Source of the DNA: Paenibacillus_V sp046244365 | GTDB lineage: Bacteria; Bacillota; Bacilli; Paenibacillales; NBRC-103111 | Length of the DNA stretch: 64,000 bases | Reading direction: 5' to 3' | Assembly: GCF_046244365.1 (NCBI RefSeq) | Contig: NZ_CP176395.1 | Coordinates: 5,890,001 to 5,954,000, forward strand | Shown here: piece by piece, positions 36,018-43,987 of the stretch | Layout: each line of letters opens with the position of its first letter | Position numbering within the stretch: the first letter of the stretch is position 1 | The notes under the pieces: generated by a model | Seen by the model: only the letters and a program-made list of their open reading frames with translations | What the model was told of the DNA's origin: nothing | Database searches by the model: none | Translations under genes and position numbers: made by a program

Positions 36018-36719
36018 TTATTTTTTCACCTTATAAAACTCATGATACAGCTTCATGAGTGCCCGCTTCTCAATTCGCGATACGTACGAGCGGCTGATGC
36101 CGAGCTCCTTGGCGATTTCCCGCTGGGTGCGTTCTTCTCCCCCGTGATCCAGTCCGAACCGTCCCCGTATGACCTCCTGCTCCCGGTCGTCCAAAATGTC
36201 CAGATGCGCGTAAATTTTGCTTTTCTCGATCTTCAGCTGCACCTTTTCCGCCACGTCGTCCGCTTCCGTGCCTAGAATATCGATAAGGGTGATTTCGTTC
36301 CCTTCCTTGTCGGTTCCGATCGGATCGTGCAGCGACACGTCTTTACGCGATTTTTTGAGCGACCGAAGATGCATAAGTATTTCGTTTTCTATACAGCGAG
36401 CCGCGAATGTAGCCAATTTCGTCCCTTTGTCCGGAGAAAACGATTCGATCGCTTTAATCAGCCCGATCGTGCCGATCGAGATCAAATCCTCCAGGTCCTC
36501 CCCGGTATTGTCGAATTTCTTGACGATGTGGGCAACCAGCCGCAAATTATGTTCAATCAGCAGGTTACGTGAAATTTGATCGCCTTCGGCCATCCGTTTC
36601 AAGTGCTTCATTTCTTCCTCTTCCGCAAGCGGCTGCGGGAAAGCGTTATTCTTGACATAAGAAACGAGCAATGAAATCTGTTTGATAAACAATGCGACCG
36701 CAGCAAAAAATCCAGGCAT
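36018..36719 (-). CDS. sigK: RNA polymerase sigma-K factor (late mother-cell sporulation), intact
   Basis: The 233-residue protein has the membrane-associated pro-sequence MPGFFAAVALFIKQISLLVSYV that is removed by SpoIVFB in known systems, then NNAFPQPL, region 2 (IEHNLRLVAHIVKKFDNTGEDLEDLISIGTIGLIKAIESF) and region 4 (REQEVIRGRFGLDHGGEERTQREIAKELGISRSYVSRIEKRAL). Start at 36719 is chosen because GGAGGT lies 9-10 bases upstream and the pro-sequence then matches the family. The gene is uninterrupted, unlike the split sigK of Bacillus subtilis. A 513-bp copy of its 3' part lies at 17222-17734. Confidence 0.93.
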   Translation of the reverse strand: MPGFFAAVALFIKQISLLVSYVKNNAFPQPLAEEEEMKHLKRMAEGDQISRNLLIEHNLRLVAHIVKKFDNTGEDLEDLISIGTIGLIKAIESFSPDKGTKLATFAARCIENEILMHLRSLKKSRKDVSLHDPIGTDKEGNEITLIDILGTEADDVAEKVQLKIEKSKIYAHLDILDDREQEVIRGRFGLDHGGEERTQREIAKELGISRSYVSRIEKRALMKLYHEFYKVKK

Positions 36720-36848
36720 CGCGATAGCCACCTCCAGACGTTCTAATCCCGCCAGTAACAAGAAACAAGTCTGTTACATTGTATGTGGGCAGCGGCCTAT
36801 CCGTGCCTGTACGGGGGAAATAAGCGGGGGAGGCATGTTAGCATAAGG

Positions 36849-36882
36849 AAAGACCGCTTCTCGTATGGAGAGGCGGTCTTTT
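36849..36882. terminator. Hairpin terminator upstream of sigK
   Basis: AAAGACCGC and GCGGTCTTTT form a stem with CTTCTC/GGAGAG pairing inside. It ends leftward transcription from the two genes at 36946-37983 before sigK. Confidence 0.8.
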
Positions 36883-36945
36883 CGTGTAGCTTGATTATTA
36901 GTTGGAGGAAGTTCTTCAAACTAGACTAAGAAGTGTCGTGTTTTT

Positions 36946-37362
36946 TTATTTTTCATAATACAAATGCTCTGGTTTTACATCTAAATCACGATTTGCTAAA
37001 TCGAGTGCAACTGCTAATATAATTTGTGACATTTTGCGAAGCCCTTTTTTATAGTGCTTATCAAGAGGCTCACTTTCAATTATTGGAGCAGTATTGAGAT
37101 CATTGCGATCTAATTCCACTCTAGCAATAACGTTGTTATTAATAAGAATCGTAAAAATATCTTCTCCCTGCTCTGGAAGCCATTTAATGATATATGCGGT
37201 TTTCATATTTGGAAAGCAGGTTCTTAGTACAGCTAAAAGCCTCATTTTATCTTTGTCAATAAATAATGATTTATGCGCTTTAATTAATTGTTCTCTGCAA
37301 TCCTTTTCCGTCTTGCTTCCAATCAGTTTCAATTCACGGAACTCCTCGTGGTTAGCACTCAT
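36946..37362 (-). CDS. Unidentified 138-residue soluble protein
   Basis: Begins MSANHEEFRELKLIGSKTEK; no signal or membrane segment. An alternating hydrophobic stretch (TAYIIKWLPEQGEDIFTILINNNVIARVELDR) suggests a beta sheet. It pairs with the next unidentified gene in the same direction, both with lower GC than their neighbours. Such small AT-rich soluble proteins often are immunity or toxin-antitoxin factors; that is a guess. Confidence 0.6.
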   Translation of the reverse strand: MSANHEEFRELKLIGSKTEKDCREQLIKAHKSLFIDKDKMRLLAVLRTCFPNMKTAYIIKWLPEQGEDIFTILINNNVIARVELDRNDLNTAPIIESEPLDKHYKKGLRKMSQIILAVALDLANRDLDVKPEHLYYEK

Positions 37363-37398
37363 TCACTTATTTTGGCAAACTTAAGCGACTCCGACACA

Positions 37399-37983
37399 TT
37401 ACGTAACCGGTATCCATATGTTTGTTAATTTATTTAAAGATTTCCATCGTTCTTTGTTGTAAGCTCCGACTAGCATCCCTTGGCCAAGATCGAAATAATA
37501 AAATCTCCGTTTGCTGCCATGTTTCTCAAGGAGTTCCGAGAATAGCTTGAAAATACTGATATCCAACCAGTCGTCATCTGCTAATAATTCGTATTTGTAT
37601 GTATTCCCGTTAATCTTAAAGGAAACCCAAATCTCATTGTTTTCTATGTCCACATAATCAGATATTTCATTGACAATAAATTCATCCTTCAATATTTCAG
37701 CTATTCTCTTGATTATCGGAATGTAATCACCGTGATCTTCAATACATTCTCTATCAAAATGCCAGAAATCGTCACTAGCATACAAAAAAGAATTACCATT
37801 TGAAGCTAACTCTGAGCCCATGGCAATAAAGAGAAGGTAATATGGCTTTTCTTCATACTCCTCTCTTCTAAAATCAGAAATGACTTGATCAAGGCTTATC
37901 CCTGGATTCAGTACAATTCCGATATTTTTGACTTTGTGGTATTGTTCTTCAACTGTGAGTGTCTTTCTGAACCACCTAAACAA
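37399..37983 (-). CDS. Unidentified 194-residue protein, immunity-like composition
   Basis: Begins MFRWFRKTLTVEEQYHKVKN and is acidic, rich in Trp, Phe, Tyr and Asp (for example DDFWHFDRECIEDHGDYIPIIKRIAEIL and ELLADDDWLDISIFKLFSELL). No signal peptide. It is upstream of the 138-residue gene by 36 bp and probably cotranscribed. The composition recalls SUKH-type or other polymorphic-toxin immunity proteins, but no motif proves this. Confidence 0.6.
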   Translation of the reverse strand: MFRWFRKTLTVEEQYHKVKNIGIVLNPGISLDQVISDFRREEYEEKPYYLLFIAMGSELASNGNSFLYASDDFWHFDRECIEDHGDYIPIIKRIAEILKDEFIVNEISDYVDIENNEIWVSFKINGNTYKYELLADDDWLDISIFKLFSELLEKHGSKRRFYYFDLGQGMLVGAYNKERWKSLNKLTNIWIPVT

Positions 37984-38003
37984 TCGAATTTCTCCTTAAT
38001 GTT

Positions 38004-38528
38004 TTATTTATTTGCAGCACCCACCATAAAATAATGACTCTTCTCGTTCGAAGAAACGTACAACGTAACCCGTTCACCGGATTGCGTCGAGCCTTCCATA
38101 ACGTAATACAGAGGCGTCAAATGTTTCGCCTGCTCCGGCATTAGTTTGAGTTCTTCCTTGTTCAGTAGTCGGTACACGAGCGAGTCGATTTTTTTCATTC
38201 CAACCGTCTCATAGCCGACCAGCTTAGCCTGATCTTCATTGACGAGCGGGGCGCCGACTATTATATCCATGTTATAAAATTCGATCGTCTTTGTTTCATC
38301 GTTGTATTGGACATGCGCTTTAAGATTCTCCGCAACGAATCGAGCGGGTAAGTATGCATTTCCGTTATGATTGAATACGAAGTAGTCTTCATTCATTTGT
38401 TTTTCTTCGCCTTCAAAAGTTACTTTCACGGGAAATAAATTAACTTCTACCTTATCTGAAGCATAAGCCAAGCTTGAAAAAGCAAGTAACAGTCCGGCGC
38501 CTAATCCCAACAGCCATTTCTTTTTCAG
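38004..38528 (-). CDS. Secreted stalk-domain (copper amine oxidase N-terminal-like) protein, probable CTG start
   Basis: The protein has a signal peptide KKKWLLGLGAGLLLAFSSLAYA followed by a copper amine oxidase N-terminal-like stalk domain (VEVNLFPVKVTFEGEEKQM, AYLPARFVAENLKAHVQYNDETKTIEFY), common in Paenibacillus surface proteins. The lysines needed for the signal peptide lie upstream of the only TTG (38510). The codon in the expected start position, 38528, is CTG, with GGAGGG about 10 bases upstream. I therefore place the start there, giving 174 residues. Confidence 0.75.
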   Translation of the reverse strand: MKKKWLLGLGAGLLLAFSSLAYASDKVEVNLFPVKVTFEGEEKQMNEDYFVFNHNGNAYLPARFVAENLKAHVQYNDETKTIEFYNMDIIVGAPLVNEDQAKLVGYETVGMKKIDSLVYRLLNKEELKLMPEQAKHLTPLYYVMEGSTQSGERVTLYVSSNEKSHYFMVGAANK

Positions 38529-38569
38529 AGGCGATCTCCCTCCTTCCCTATTCCAGACACCCTAATGGC

Positions 38570-39730
38570 CTATATCCACCTTAATTGACTATAGGTTTCG
38601 GATAAACCATTTTGGAAGCCCCAACCCGTTTCTTCCGAATCGGACACGATCGCTTCCAGCCGCTCCTTATATTCCTCAAACAGTTCGCCGGTTTCGTCTT
38701 CATTGACCATGCGAATCGCATCGGCATATACCGATTCCATACTGTAGTAGAACCGTTCATCAATATCTCCATAGGTAACGGTAAATAAAACGCCCTTTTC
38801 TACATAGATCAGCTTTAGCTCGAAACTATATTTTTCGTTGTCCGTGAGTCGTTGGAATTCCGCGATCGCTTTTTTGGCTTCCTGAAGCCTCATTTTGGGC
38901 GTGCCGCGCTCGGGGAAAAATTCCTGTTCGACTTTAACACGGTATTCATGAAATAACGTCTCCACCGCTTCTTCCCCTATCACTCTCACGGCAAGAAACC
39001 TTTCCATATCCTTGCTCGCGTCAAAACAAGCCTTCACCAGCTCGATCAGCTGCTCTTGGCTCAAGGTTTTCAAATGCTTGTTCAGAGCCGACTTGGACAG
39101 CTTCACAGACTTGCTCTTGCTTTGCTTCTGAGCCGATTTCGGTTTACTCTCCTGCGAAAGCGACTTCGGAACAAGCTGCTTACTCTGCTTTCGTAGCGAT
39201 TGATTCACTTCGTTTGTAGAAAAATGCTCGGGATCATAGCTTCCCTCCAGCCAATTGACTATATCGTCGCGCTCCGAGCTTTCGGGGCCGGCAAGTACTT
39301 CAAGCATATGCAGATGCCCCCACGCACCGCCCGCATCTTCCCGCGGACAATTGCGTTGTCCGTTTAAACAAACGGGAGTCGGGTCCATCGATGCCGAGGG
39401 ATCGATTTTTACCAGCGTTATCGTGTGCTGCCAATCATCGCCAAGATCATAGGTGTAGGAGAATCTCGTACTTTCTTGTTTAAGATGCTTGCCGACGGTT
39501 TCCTTTCGGGCATTCAGCTTGCCGCGAACGTCCATTCCTCTCGAAGCCGGATCCGGCAATCCAATCGATAGATAGCCGATCTGGAACTCGTATAAATGGT
39601 AATCCTCCCACCCCATGACGGTTTGGATGATTTTATGCAGCTGATCGAACGTTACGTCCGGATGGAACTTAAATTCCCTCCAAATTTTAGGTTCGATATC
39701 GACCAATTCAATCGTACAAATATAGGTCAT
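38570..39730 (-). CDS. Plasmid pRiA4b ORF-3-like family protein
   Basis: The 386-residue protein starts with the pRiA4b ORF-3 domain (about residues 3-165): IELVDIEPKIWREFKFHPDVTFDQLHKIIQTVMGWEDYHLYEFQIG, FSYTYDLGDDWQHTITL and CPREDAGGAWGH. A Lys/Ser-rich linker (about 180-215) leads to a helical C-terminal region of unknown family. Its role is not known; relatives occur singly in Firmicutes and on plasmids. Confidence 0.85.
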   Translation of the reverse strand: MTYICTIELVDIEPKIWREFKFHPDVTFDQLHKIIQTVMGWEDYHLYEFQIGYLSIGLPDPASRGMDVRGKLNARKETVGKHLKQESTRFSYTYDLGDDWQHTITLVKIDPSASMDPTPVCLNGQRNCPREDAGGAWGHLHMLEVLAGPESSERDDIVNWLEGSYDPEHFSTNEVNQSLRKQSKQLVPKSLSQESKPKSAQKQSKSKSVKLSKSALNKHLKTLSQEQLIELVKACFDASKDMERFLAVRVIGEEAVETLFHEYRVKVEQEFFPERGTPKMRLQEAKKAIAEFQRLTDNEKYSFELKLIYVEKGVLFTVTYGDIDERFYYSMESVYADAIRMVNEDETGELFEEYKERLEAIVSDSEETGWGFQNGLSETYSQLRWI

Positions 39731-39870
39731 CGCTTCATGTCTCCTTTATGCTCTGTAAGCTTTGTATGTCGTATTAATGGATCTACTTTCCAATATACCA
39801 GAACCTTTTGCATCTCGCTAACCGGCCTTTAGCTTTTCACCAGCGCCTCTTTCCAGATCAATGATGCGTC

Positions 39871-40056
39871 ATTACGGACTTTCAAGGCCCTATTTACATT
39901 CAAAACGCCTAAGGTTGCCCTATAACGGATTTTGAAGTACTTATTCAGAGGGTTCCCCTACATCGGAGCCAAAAATAGCTTGAATAACGCCGCGAAAGTC
40001 CGCTAACCCGAAGCAACCGGCGATAACAACCGAATAAGACCCCGAAAATCCGTTAT
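39871..40056. repeat. Inverted array of four 26-bp units
   Basis: Units at 39871-39896 and 39922-39947 are direct; units at 39981-40006 and 40031-40056 are the same sequence inverted. Shared core: AACGGAYTTT, then CTTATTCA. Unit starts are about 50-60 bases apart, so the block is a large imperfect palindrome centred near 39960. Similar intergenic elements are common in Paenibacillaceae. No gene is seen between 39731 and 40318. Confidence 0.75.
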
Positions 40057-40109
40057 TTCACCGACGTTAGACGTCCACACCTTACTATCATCATTGTCCC
40101 GCCAAATCT

Positions 40110-40250
40110 CTTAACCGCTCCTTCCTCGAGGCCACCTTCTATAGTCTCAGGCTCGCCTCGCCGAGGCCACTCTCGATCTCTTTTACCCGCCTCACCGATG
40201 CTATTCTCTTTTAGCTCTCTTGCTCGCCTGGCCACCGGGGCCGTTCCTCC
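40110..40250. repeat. Imperfect CGCC-rich tandem repeats
   Basis: Three degenerate copies of a roughly 35-bp unit containing CGCCTCGCCGAGGCCACTCTC, CGCCTCACCGATGCTATTCTC and CGCCTGGCCACCGG. An open frame through it on the minus strand encodes low-complexity Arg/Glu/Gly text and is not credible as a gene. Confidence 0.45.
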
Positions 40251-40318
40251 CCAGCCGAATGCATGTGTTTGTTTACTCCTCCCCCCCATTCACCGGTCCC
40301 CCGCAGCAACCTCACCCG

Positions 40319-41242
40319 TCAGCCCATCAACTGCCTGGCCTCCAAATACAGTACTTGAATGAACTTTTTTACGTTCAGCCGCACGGCGGATTGCTTCGGA
40401 TCGAGATCGCTTTCGATTTCGATCATTTTTTTGCGGACTTCGCTGAAATCGAAAAATCGGGAGGCGTAATTTTCGAATTTGGCGTTGGCATAGTCGGTCA
40501 AGCCGAGCGAAGCCAAATGAACAAGCGCTTGGGAAATGGCCCGGCGCACCCGCTGCTCCGCGGCTTTCATTTCTTTTTTCAATGCGTCCCCTGACGCTCC
40601 GGTTCCCAATTTGCGCACGGCGATAAGCTCGAATAACCGCTGCAGTGGAGGAAAGCCTTCGTCCGCAGGGCTCTCTTTTTCCAGGCCGTACAGCACCTCC
40701 AGCATATCGAGCATATCCTTGCAGCCGCTCTCGCCGATCATGCCGAGCTCGGACAACAGGAAGTTCCCTGGCGTAACAATGGATTTAGACGCATACGGAT
40801 GAGCGCCTCTCCGCTTATCCTGTTCAATGCCCAAGCCGGCCAGCGACCGTCTGATTTCGTGGATCGAGTGCTGCAGCTTCATCCTCTCGGTCACCCGCTG
40901 AATGACGGCGATGACCTCCAAGCGGTTGATCGGCTTCGTAATAAAATATTCAATGCCGAGAGAGTAGGCGCTGCCGATCATTTCTTTCGATTCCACCTGC
41001 GAGATCATGACGATTTTGCCGTGGAACGTCTCCGCAACGGCTCGTACCGTTTCAATGCCGTCCCGTATGGGCATCAGCAAATCGATGAGCAAAATATCGA
41101 CTTCCTTCATTTCCAGCAAGCCGTTGTCCACGTATATTCCGTCCGTCGCTTCGCCGGCTACGACGCCTAAATCTCCATCCTCGATGAGCTGGGTCAGCAT
41201 ATAACGAATGGCGGGATCGTCATCTACGATAAAAAAACGCAT
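40319..41242 (-). CDS. GlnL/YcbB-type response regulator
   Basis: The 307-residue protein has an N-terminal receiver domain (FFIVDDDPAIRYML; phosphoacceptor Asp54 in ILLIDLLMPIRDG; Lys in ITKPIN) and a C-terminal YcbB-type DNA-binding domain (about residues 165-300). In Bacillus subtilis the GlnKL system controls glutamine use; here the divergent targets are a dicarboxylate symporter and a malic enzyme. The stop is followed by nothing recognisable; the kinase gene precedes it by one base. Confidence 0.88.
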   Translation of the reverse strand: MRFFIVDDDPAIRYMLTQLIEDGDLGVVAGEATDGIYVDNGLLEMKEVDILLIDLLMPIRDGIETVRAVAETFHGKIVMISQVESKEMIGSAYSLGIEYFITKPINRLEVIAVIQRVTERMKLQHSIHEIRRSLAGLGIEQDKRRGAHPYASKSIVTPGNFLLSELGMIGESGCKDMLDMLEVLYGLEKESPADEGFPPLQRLFELIAVRKLGTGASGDALKKEMKAAEQRVRRAISQALVHLASLGLTDYANAKFENYASRFFDFSEVRKKMIEIESDLDPKQSAVRLNVKKFIQVLYLEARQLMG

Positions 41243-41243
41243 G

Positions 41244-42533
41244 TCATGTCACCCTTTTATGAATCAGATTATGAATCGGGAGCCGTAAGGTGAAGGTCGT
41301 CCCTGTTTCTCCGGTGTGGCGGCTTTGAAAGTTTACCTCGCCTTGCAGGCTCCCCGCCAGTTCTCTCACATAATAGAGTCCGATGCCGGTCGACGGATTC
41401 CCGGAAGCATCGAATTTGGTCGTGAATCCCGGCTCGAATACCGCTTCGCGAACCTTAGGCGAAATCCCCGGCCCGTTATCGCGGACCTCGAGCACCAGCC
41501 ATTCGCCGTCAAGAGAAGCGGAAAGCGTGATAATCCCTGCTGCGGCAATCGATTCTACGGCATTGGCGAGCAAATTATTCAGCAGCGACAGCACGGTATA
41601 GATCGGATAGAGCGGATGGTCGCCGCTTACTTCCAACCGGAAATCGATCGTTCTGCCCAGCATGCGGGCGTAATTCCGGTTCGTTTTCAACGCAACTTCG
41701 CACAATTCGGGCAACGGCATCATATCCGCCGAGCTTTCGCTCGAAATGATGTTGGAAATGCCGGCGTAAATGCGCTGGTTGTCCTTTTTGATTTCATGAA
41801 CCTGTCCGGCGATTTGCAGAGCGCTTCGAGCCAGCGCTTCGCCGTTAGGCAGCGTCTTTTCGTCCTTCAATAGCTGGTACAGCTCATAGCTGTCCCTCGT
41901 GATGCGCTCGGCGTCCTGCTGCGTTTTTTTAAGCTGTATCGCTTCCTCGTACAGATGGGAGATGACCAGCAGCATCTGTTCGAACTGCTTTCGCTGCTGC
42001 CGTTCGGCAATTTGCCGCTCCCGGTGATTGATCAAAATAAACAGGCCGACGACGCAAAAGCTGCGGAATATCGCGATCAGCACGATCTCATTCGAGGCAA
42101 TCACCGAAATCTCGTCGCGGGCGTTCGGGTAACGGAACAGCAGCTCCGCGGCATTGGCGGCAATTTCGGTGACGACGGCAAGCAGGCCCAGAACGAACGG
42201 ACGCTGCCGGAAGCGCTGTATGCGGAGGCAGTAAAACAGTACCGAATAGGTCAAATAGTAGAAAAAGGCGGGATAATGCAAGTCGAATGCCTCGAATCGA
42301 TGAATCATCCCGTTAACCGCCACATCCTCAGCGATCCGAAATGAGGTCACCGACAGCGCCGTAATAATGCCTAGCGCCAGTGTAGGCAATTTCCGGTTCC
42401 ACAGCAAAAAGAACAGAAATGCCGGCGTGCCCAAGCTAACGCGAAAATCGTTATAGAAGGGATAAAATTTGAATTCCCCCAGTAAGGACACCGTTACAGC
42501 CATCATGATGACAAAGCCTATCTTTTTTTTCAC
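41244..42533 (-). CDS. GlnK-like membrane sensor histidine kinase
   Basis: The product has about six membrane segments in its first 210 residues, a coiled-coil linker, a Spo0B/GlnK-like phosphoacceptor region and an ATPase domain with NLLANAVESI (N box), VRDNGPGISPKV (G1) and GFTTKFDASGNPSTGIGLYYV (G2). I prefer the GTG at 42533, which follows AAAGGAA by 7 bases and precedes KKKIGF; this gives 429 residues and avoids overlapping the divergent symporter gene. A longer frame to 42680 would overlap it. Confidence 0.85.
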   Translation of the reverse strand: MKKKIGFVIMMAVTVSLLGEFKFYPFYNDFRVSLGTPAFLFFLLWNRKLPTLALGIITALSVTSFRIAEDVAVNGMIHRFEAFDLHYPAFFYYLTYSVLFYCLRIQRFRQRPFVLGLLAVVTEIAANAAELLFRYPNARDEISVIASNEIVLIAIFRSFCVVGLFILINHRERQIAERQQRKQFEQMLLVISHLYEEAIQLKKTQQDAERITRDSYELYQLLKDEKTLPNGEALARSALQIAGQVHEIKKDNQRIYAGISNIISSESSADMMPLPELCEVALKTNRNYARMLGRTIDFRLEVSGDHPLYPIYTVLSLLNNLLANAVESIAAAGIITLSASLDGEWLVLEVRDNGPGISPKVREAVFEPGFTTKFDASGNPSTGIGLYYVRELAGSLQGEVNFQSRHTGETGTTFTLRLPIHNLIHKRVT

Positions 42534-42618
42534 GGACAATTCCTTTCGCGCTTTGTAGGTTTGTGTAGGATTCGATAGGTGCTCATTTACAATCATTTTA
42601 CCAGCCGCACGATTATTG

Positions 42619-42632
42619 AGAAAGCGCTTAAA
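42619..42632. promoter_or_regulatory. cre-like CcpA site between the kinase and symporter genes
   Basis: AGAAAGCGCTTAAA contains the central GAAAGCGCTT of the catabolite-responsive element; 11 of 14 positions match TGAAAGCGCTTTCA. It lies 24 bases before the symporter start, where CcpA binding would repress. Carbon catabolite repression of dicarboxylate uptake is well known in Bacillus. Confidence 0.5.
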
Positions 42633-42655
42633 AAAATTCGCGACGAGGTGAAAGT

Positions 42656-43936
42656 ATGAAAAAACTCGGTTTGGCTTCACAGGTATTTATCGGTTTGGCG
42701 CTCGGTATTGGCGTTGGCGCCGCCTTTTATGGAAATCCGGCGGTTGCCGCTTATTTGCAGCCGGTCGGCGATATTTTTATCCGCTTGATTAAAATGATTG
42801 TCGTTCCTATCGTAATCTCCTCCCTTATTGTCGGAGTGGCCGGCGTCGGGGACATCAAGAAGCTGGGAAAGCTCGGCGGCAAAACGCTGCTTTATTTCGA
42901 AGTTGTCACGACCGCAGCAATCGTTATCGGCCTGTTTATGGCCAATATTTTCAAGCCCGGTGCCGGTCTCAATATGGATCATTTGACGAAGACCGACATC
43001 ACCAAATATGTCGATACGGCAGACGCGGTGAAGAGCCACGGATTTGCGGATACGTTCGTTAATATGGTACCAAGCAATATTTTTGATGCATTGACAAGCG
43101 GAAATATGCTAGCGGTCATTTTCTTTTCCGTTATTTTTGCGCTTGGCGTTGCGGCAATCGGCGAAAAAGGCAAGCCGGTTATCGCTTTCTTCCAGGGCGT
43201 ATCGGACGCGATGTTCTGGGTGACGAATCAAATTATGAAATTCGCTCCGTTCGGCGTTTTTGCCCTGATCGGCGTAACCGTTTCCAAATTCGGCGTTTCC
43301 TCGCTCATTCCGTTAAGCAAATTGGTTCTGACCGTCTACGGCGGCATGTTCTTGTTTGTATTTGTCGTACTGGGTTTTATCGCCAAGATGGCGGGGACCA
43401 GCATCCTTTCCTTAATCAAAATCTTGAAGGACGAGCTGGCGCTGGCTTATTCCACGGCAAGCTCGGAAACCGTACTCCCCAAGCTGATGCAGAAAATGGA
43501 GGAATTCGGCTGTCCCAAGGCGATTACTTCGTTCGTGATCCCGACCGGATATTCGTTTAATCTTGACGGATCCACCCTGTATCAAGCGATTGCCGCTCTC
43601 TTTATCGCGCAAATGTATGGCATCGATCTCTCGATTACGACGCAAATTACGCTCGTGCTCGTATTGATGGTCACATCCAAAGGCATCGCAGGCGTGCCCG
43701 GCGTTTCCTTCGTCGTGCTGCTGGCCACTCTCGGGTCGGTAGGCCTTCCGGTGGAAGGCCTTGCCATTATCGCAGGCATCGACCGCATTCTCGATATGGC
43801 CCGTACGGTCGTAAACGTGCTCGGCAACGGCTTGGCGGCGATCGTCATGTCCAAGCTGGAAGGACAATACGATAAGACTCGGGCTAAACAATATTTGAAA
43901 ACGGTAGTCGAATCCAAACAAAAGCAAGCGGCCTAA
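42656..43936 (+). CDS. Dicarboxylate/amino acid:cation symporter (DctP/GltP type, DAACS family)
   Basis: The 426-residue membrane protein has eight membrane segments and two re-entrant loops. The family signatures are the serine-rich loop YSTASSETVLPKLM, FVIPTGYSFNLDGSTLYQAIAALFIAQ and the C-terminal IDRILDMARTVVNVLGNGLAAIVMSKLE. It imports C4-dicarboxylates or glutamate with Na+ or H+. The neighbouring malic enzyme argues for malate or succinate as the substrate. GAGGTGAAAGT precedes the ATG. Confidence 0.92.
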   Translation: MKKLGLASQVFIGLALGIGVGAAFYGNPAVAAYLQPVGDIFIRLIKMIVVPIVISSLIVGVAGVGDIKKLGKLGGKTLLYFEVVTTAAIVIGLFMANIFKPGAGLNMDHLTKTDITKYVDTADAVKSHGFADTFVNMVPSNIFDALTSGNMLAVIFFSVIFALGVAAIGEKGKPVIAFFQGVSDAMFWVTNQIMKFAPFGVFALIGVTVSKFGVSSLIPLSKLVLTVYGGMFLFVFVVLGFIAKMAGTSILSLIKILKDELALAYSTASSETVLPKLMQKMEEFGCPKAITSFVIPTGYSFNLDGSTLYQAIAALFIAQMYGIDLSITTQITLVLVLMVTSKGIAGVPGVSFVVLLATLGSVGLPVEGLAIIAGIDRILDMARTVVNVLGNGLAAIVMSKLEGQYDKTRAKQYLKTVVESKQKQAA

Positions 43937-43987
43937 ACGTCTGAGATAAATTCAGAACGGAGCTGTTCAAGAGGAGAGTATTTAACT

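Noticed and set aside
40053..40289. Open frame of 78 residues on the minus strand
   Set aside because: It runs through degenerate tandem repeats, encodes low-complexity Arg/Glu/Gly text and has no ribosome binding site.
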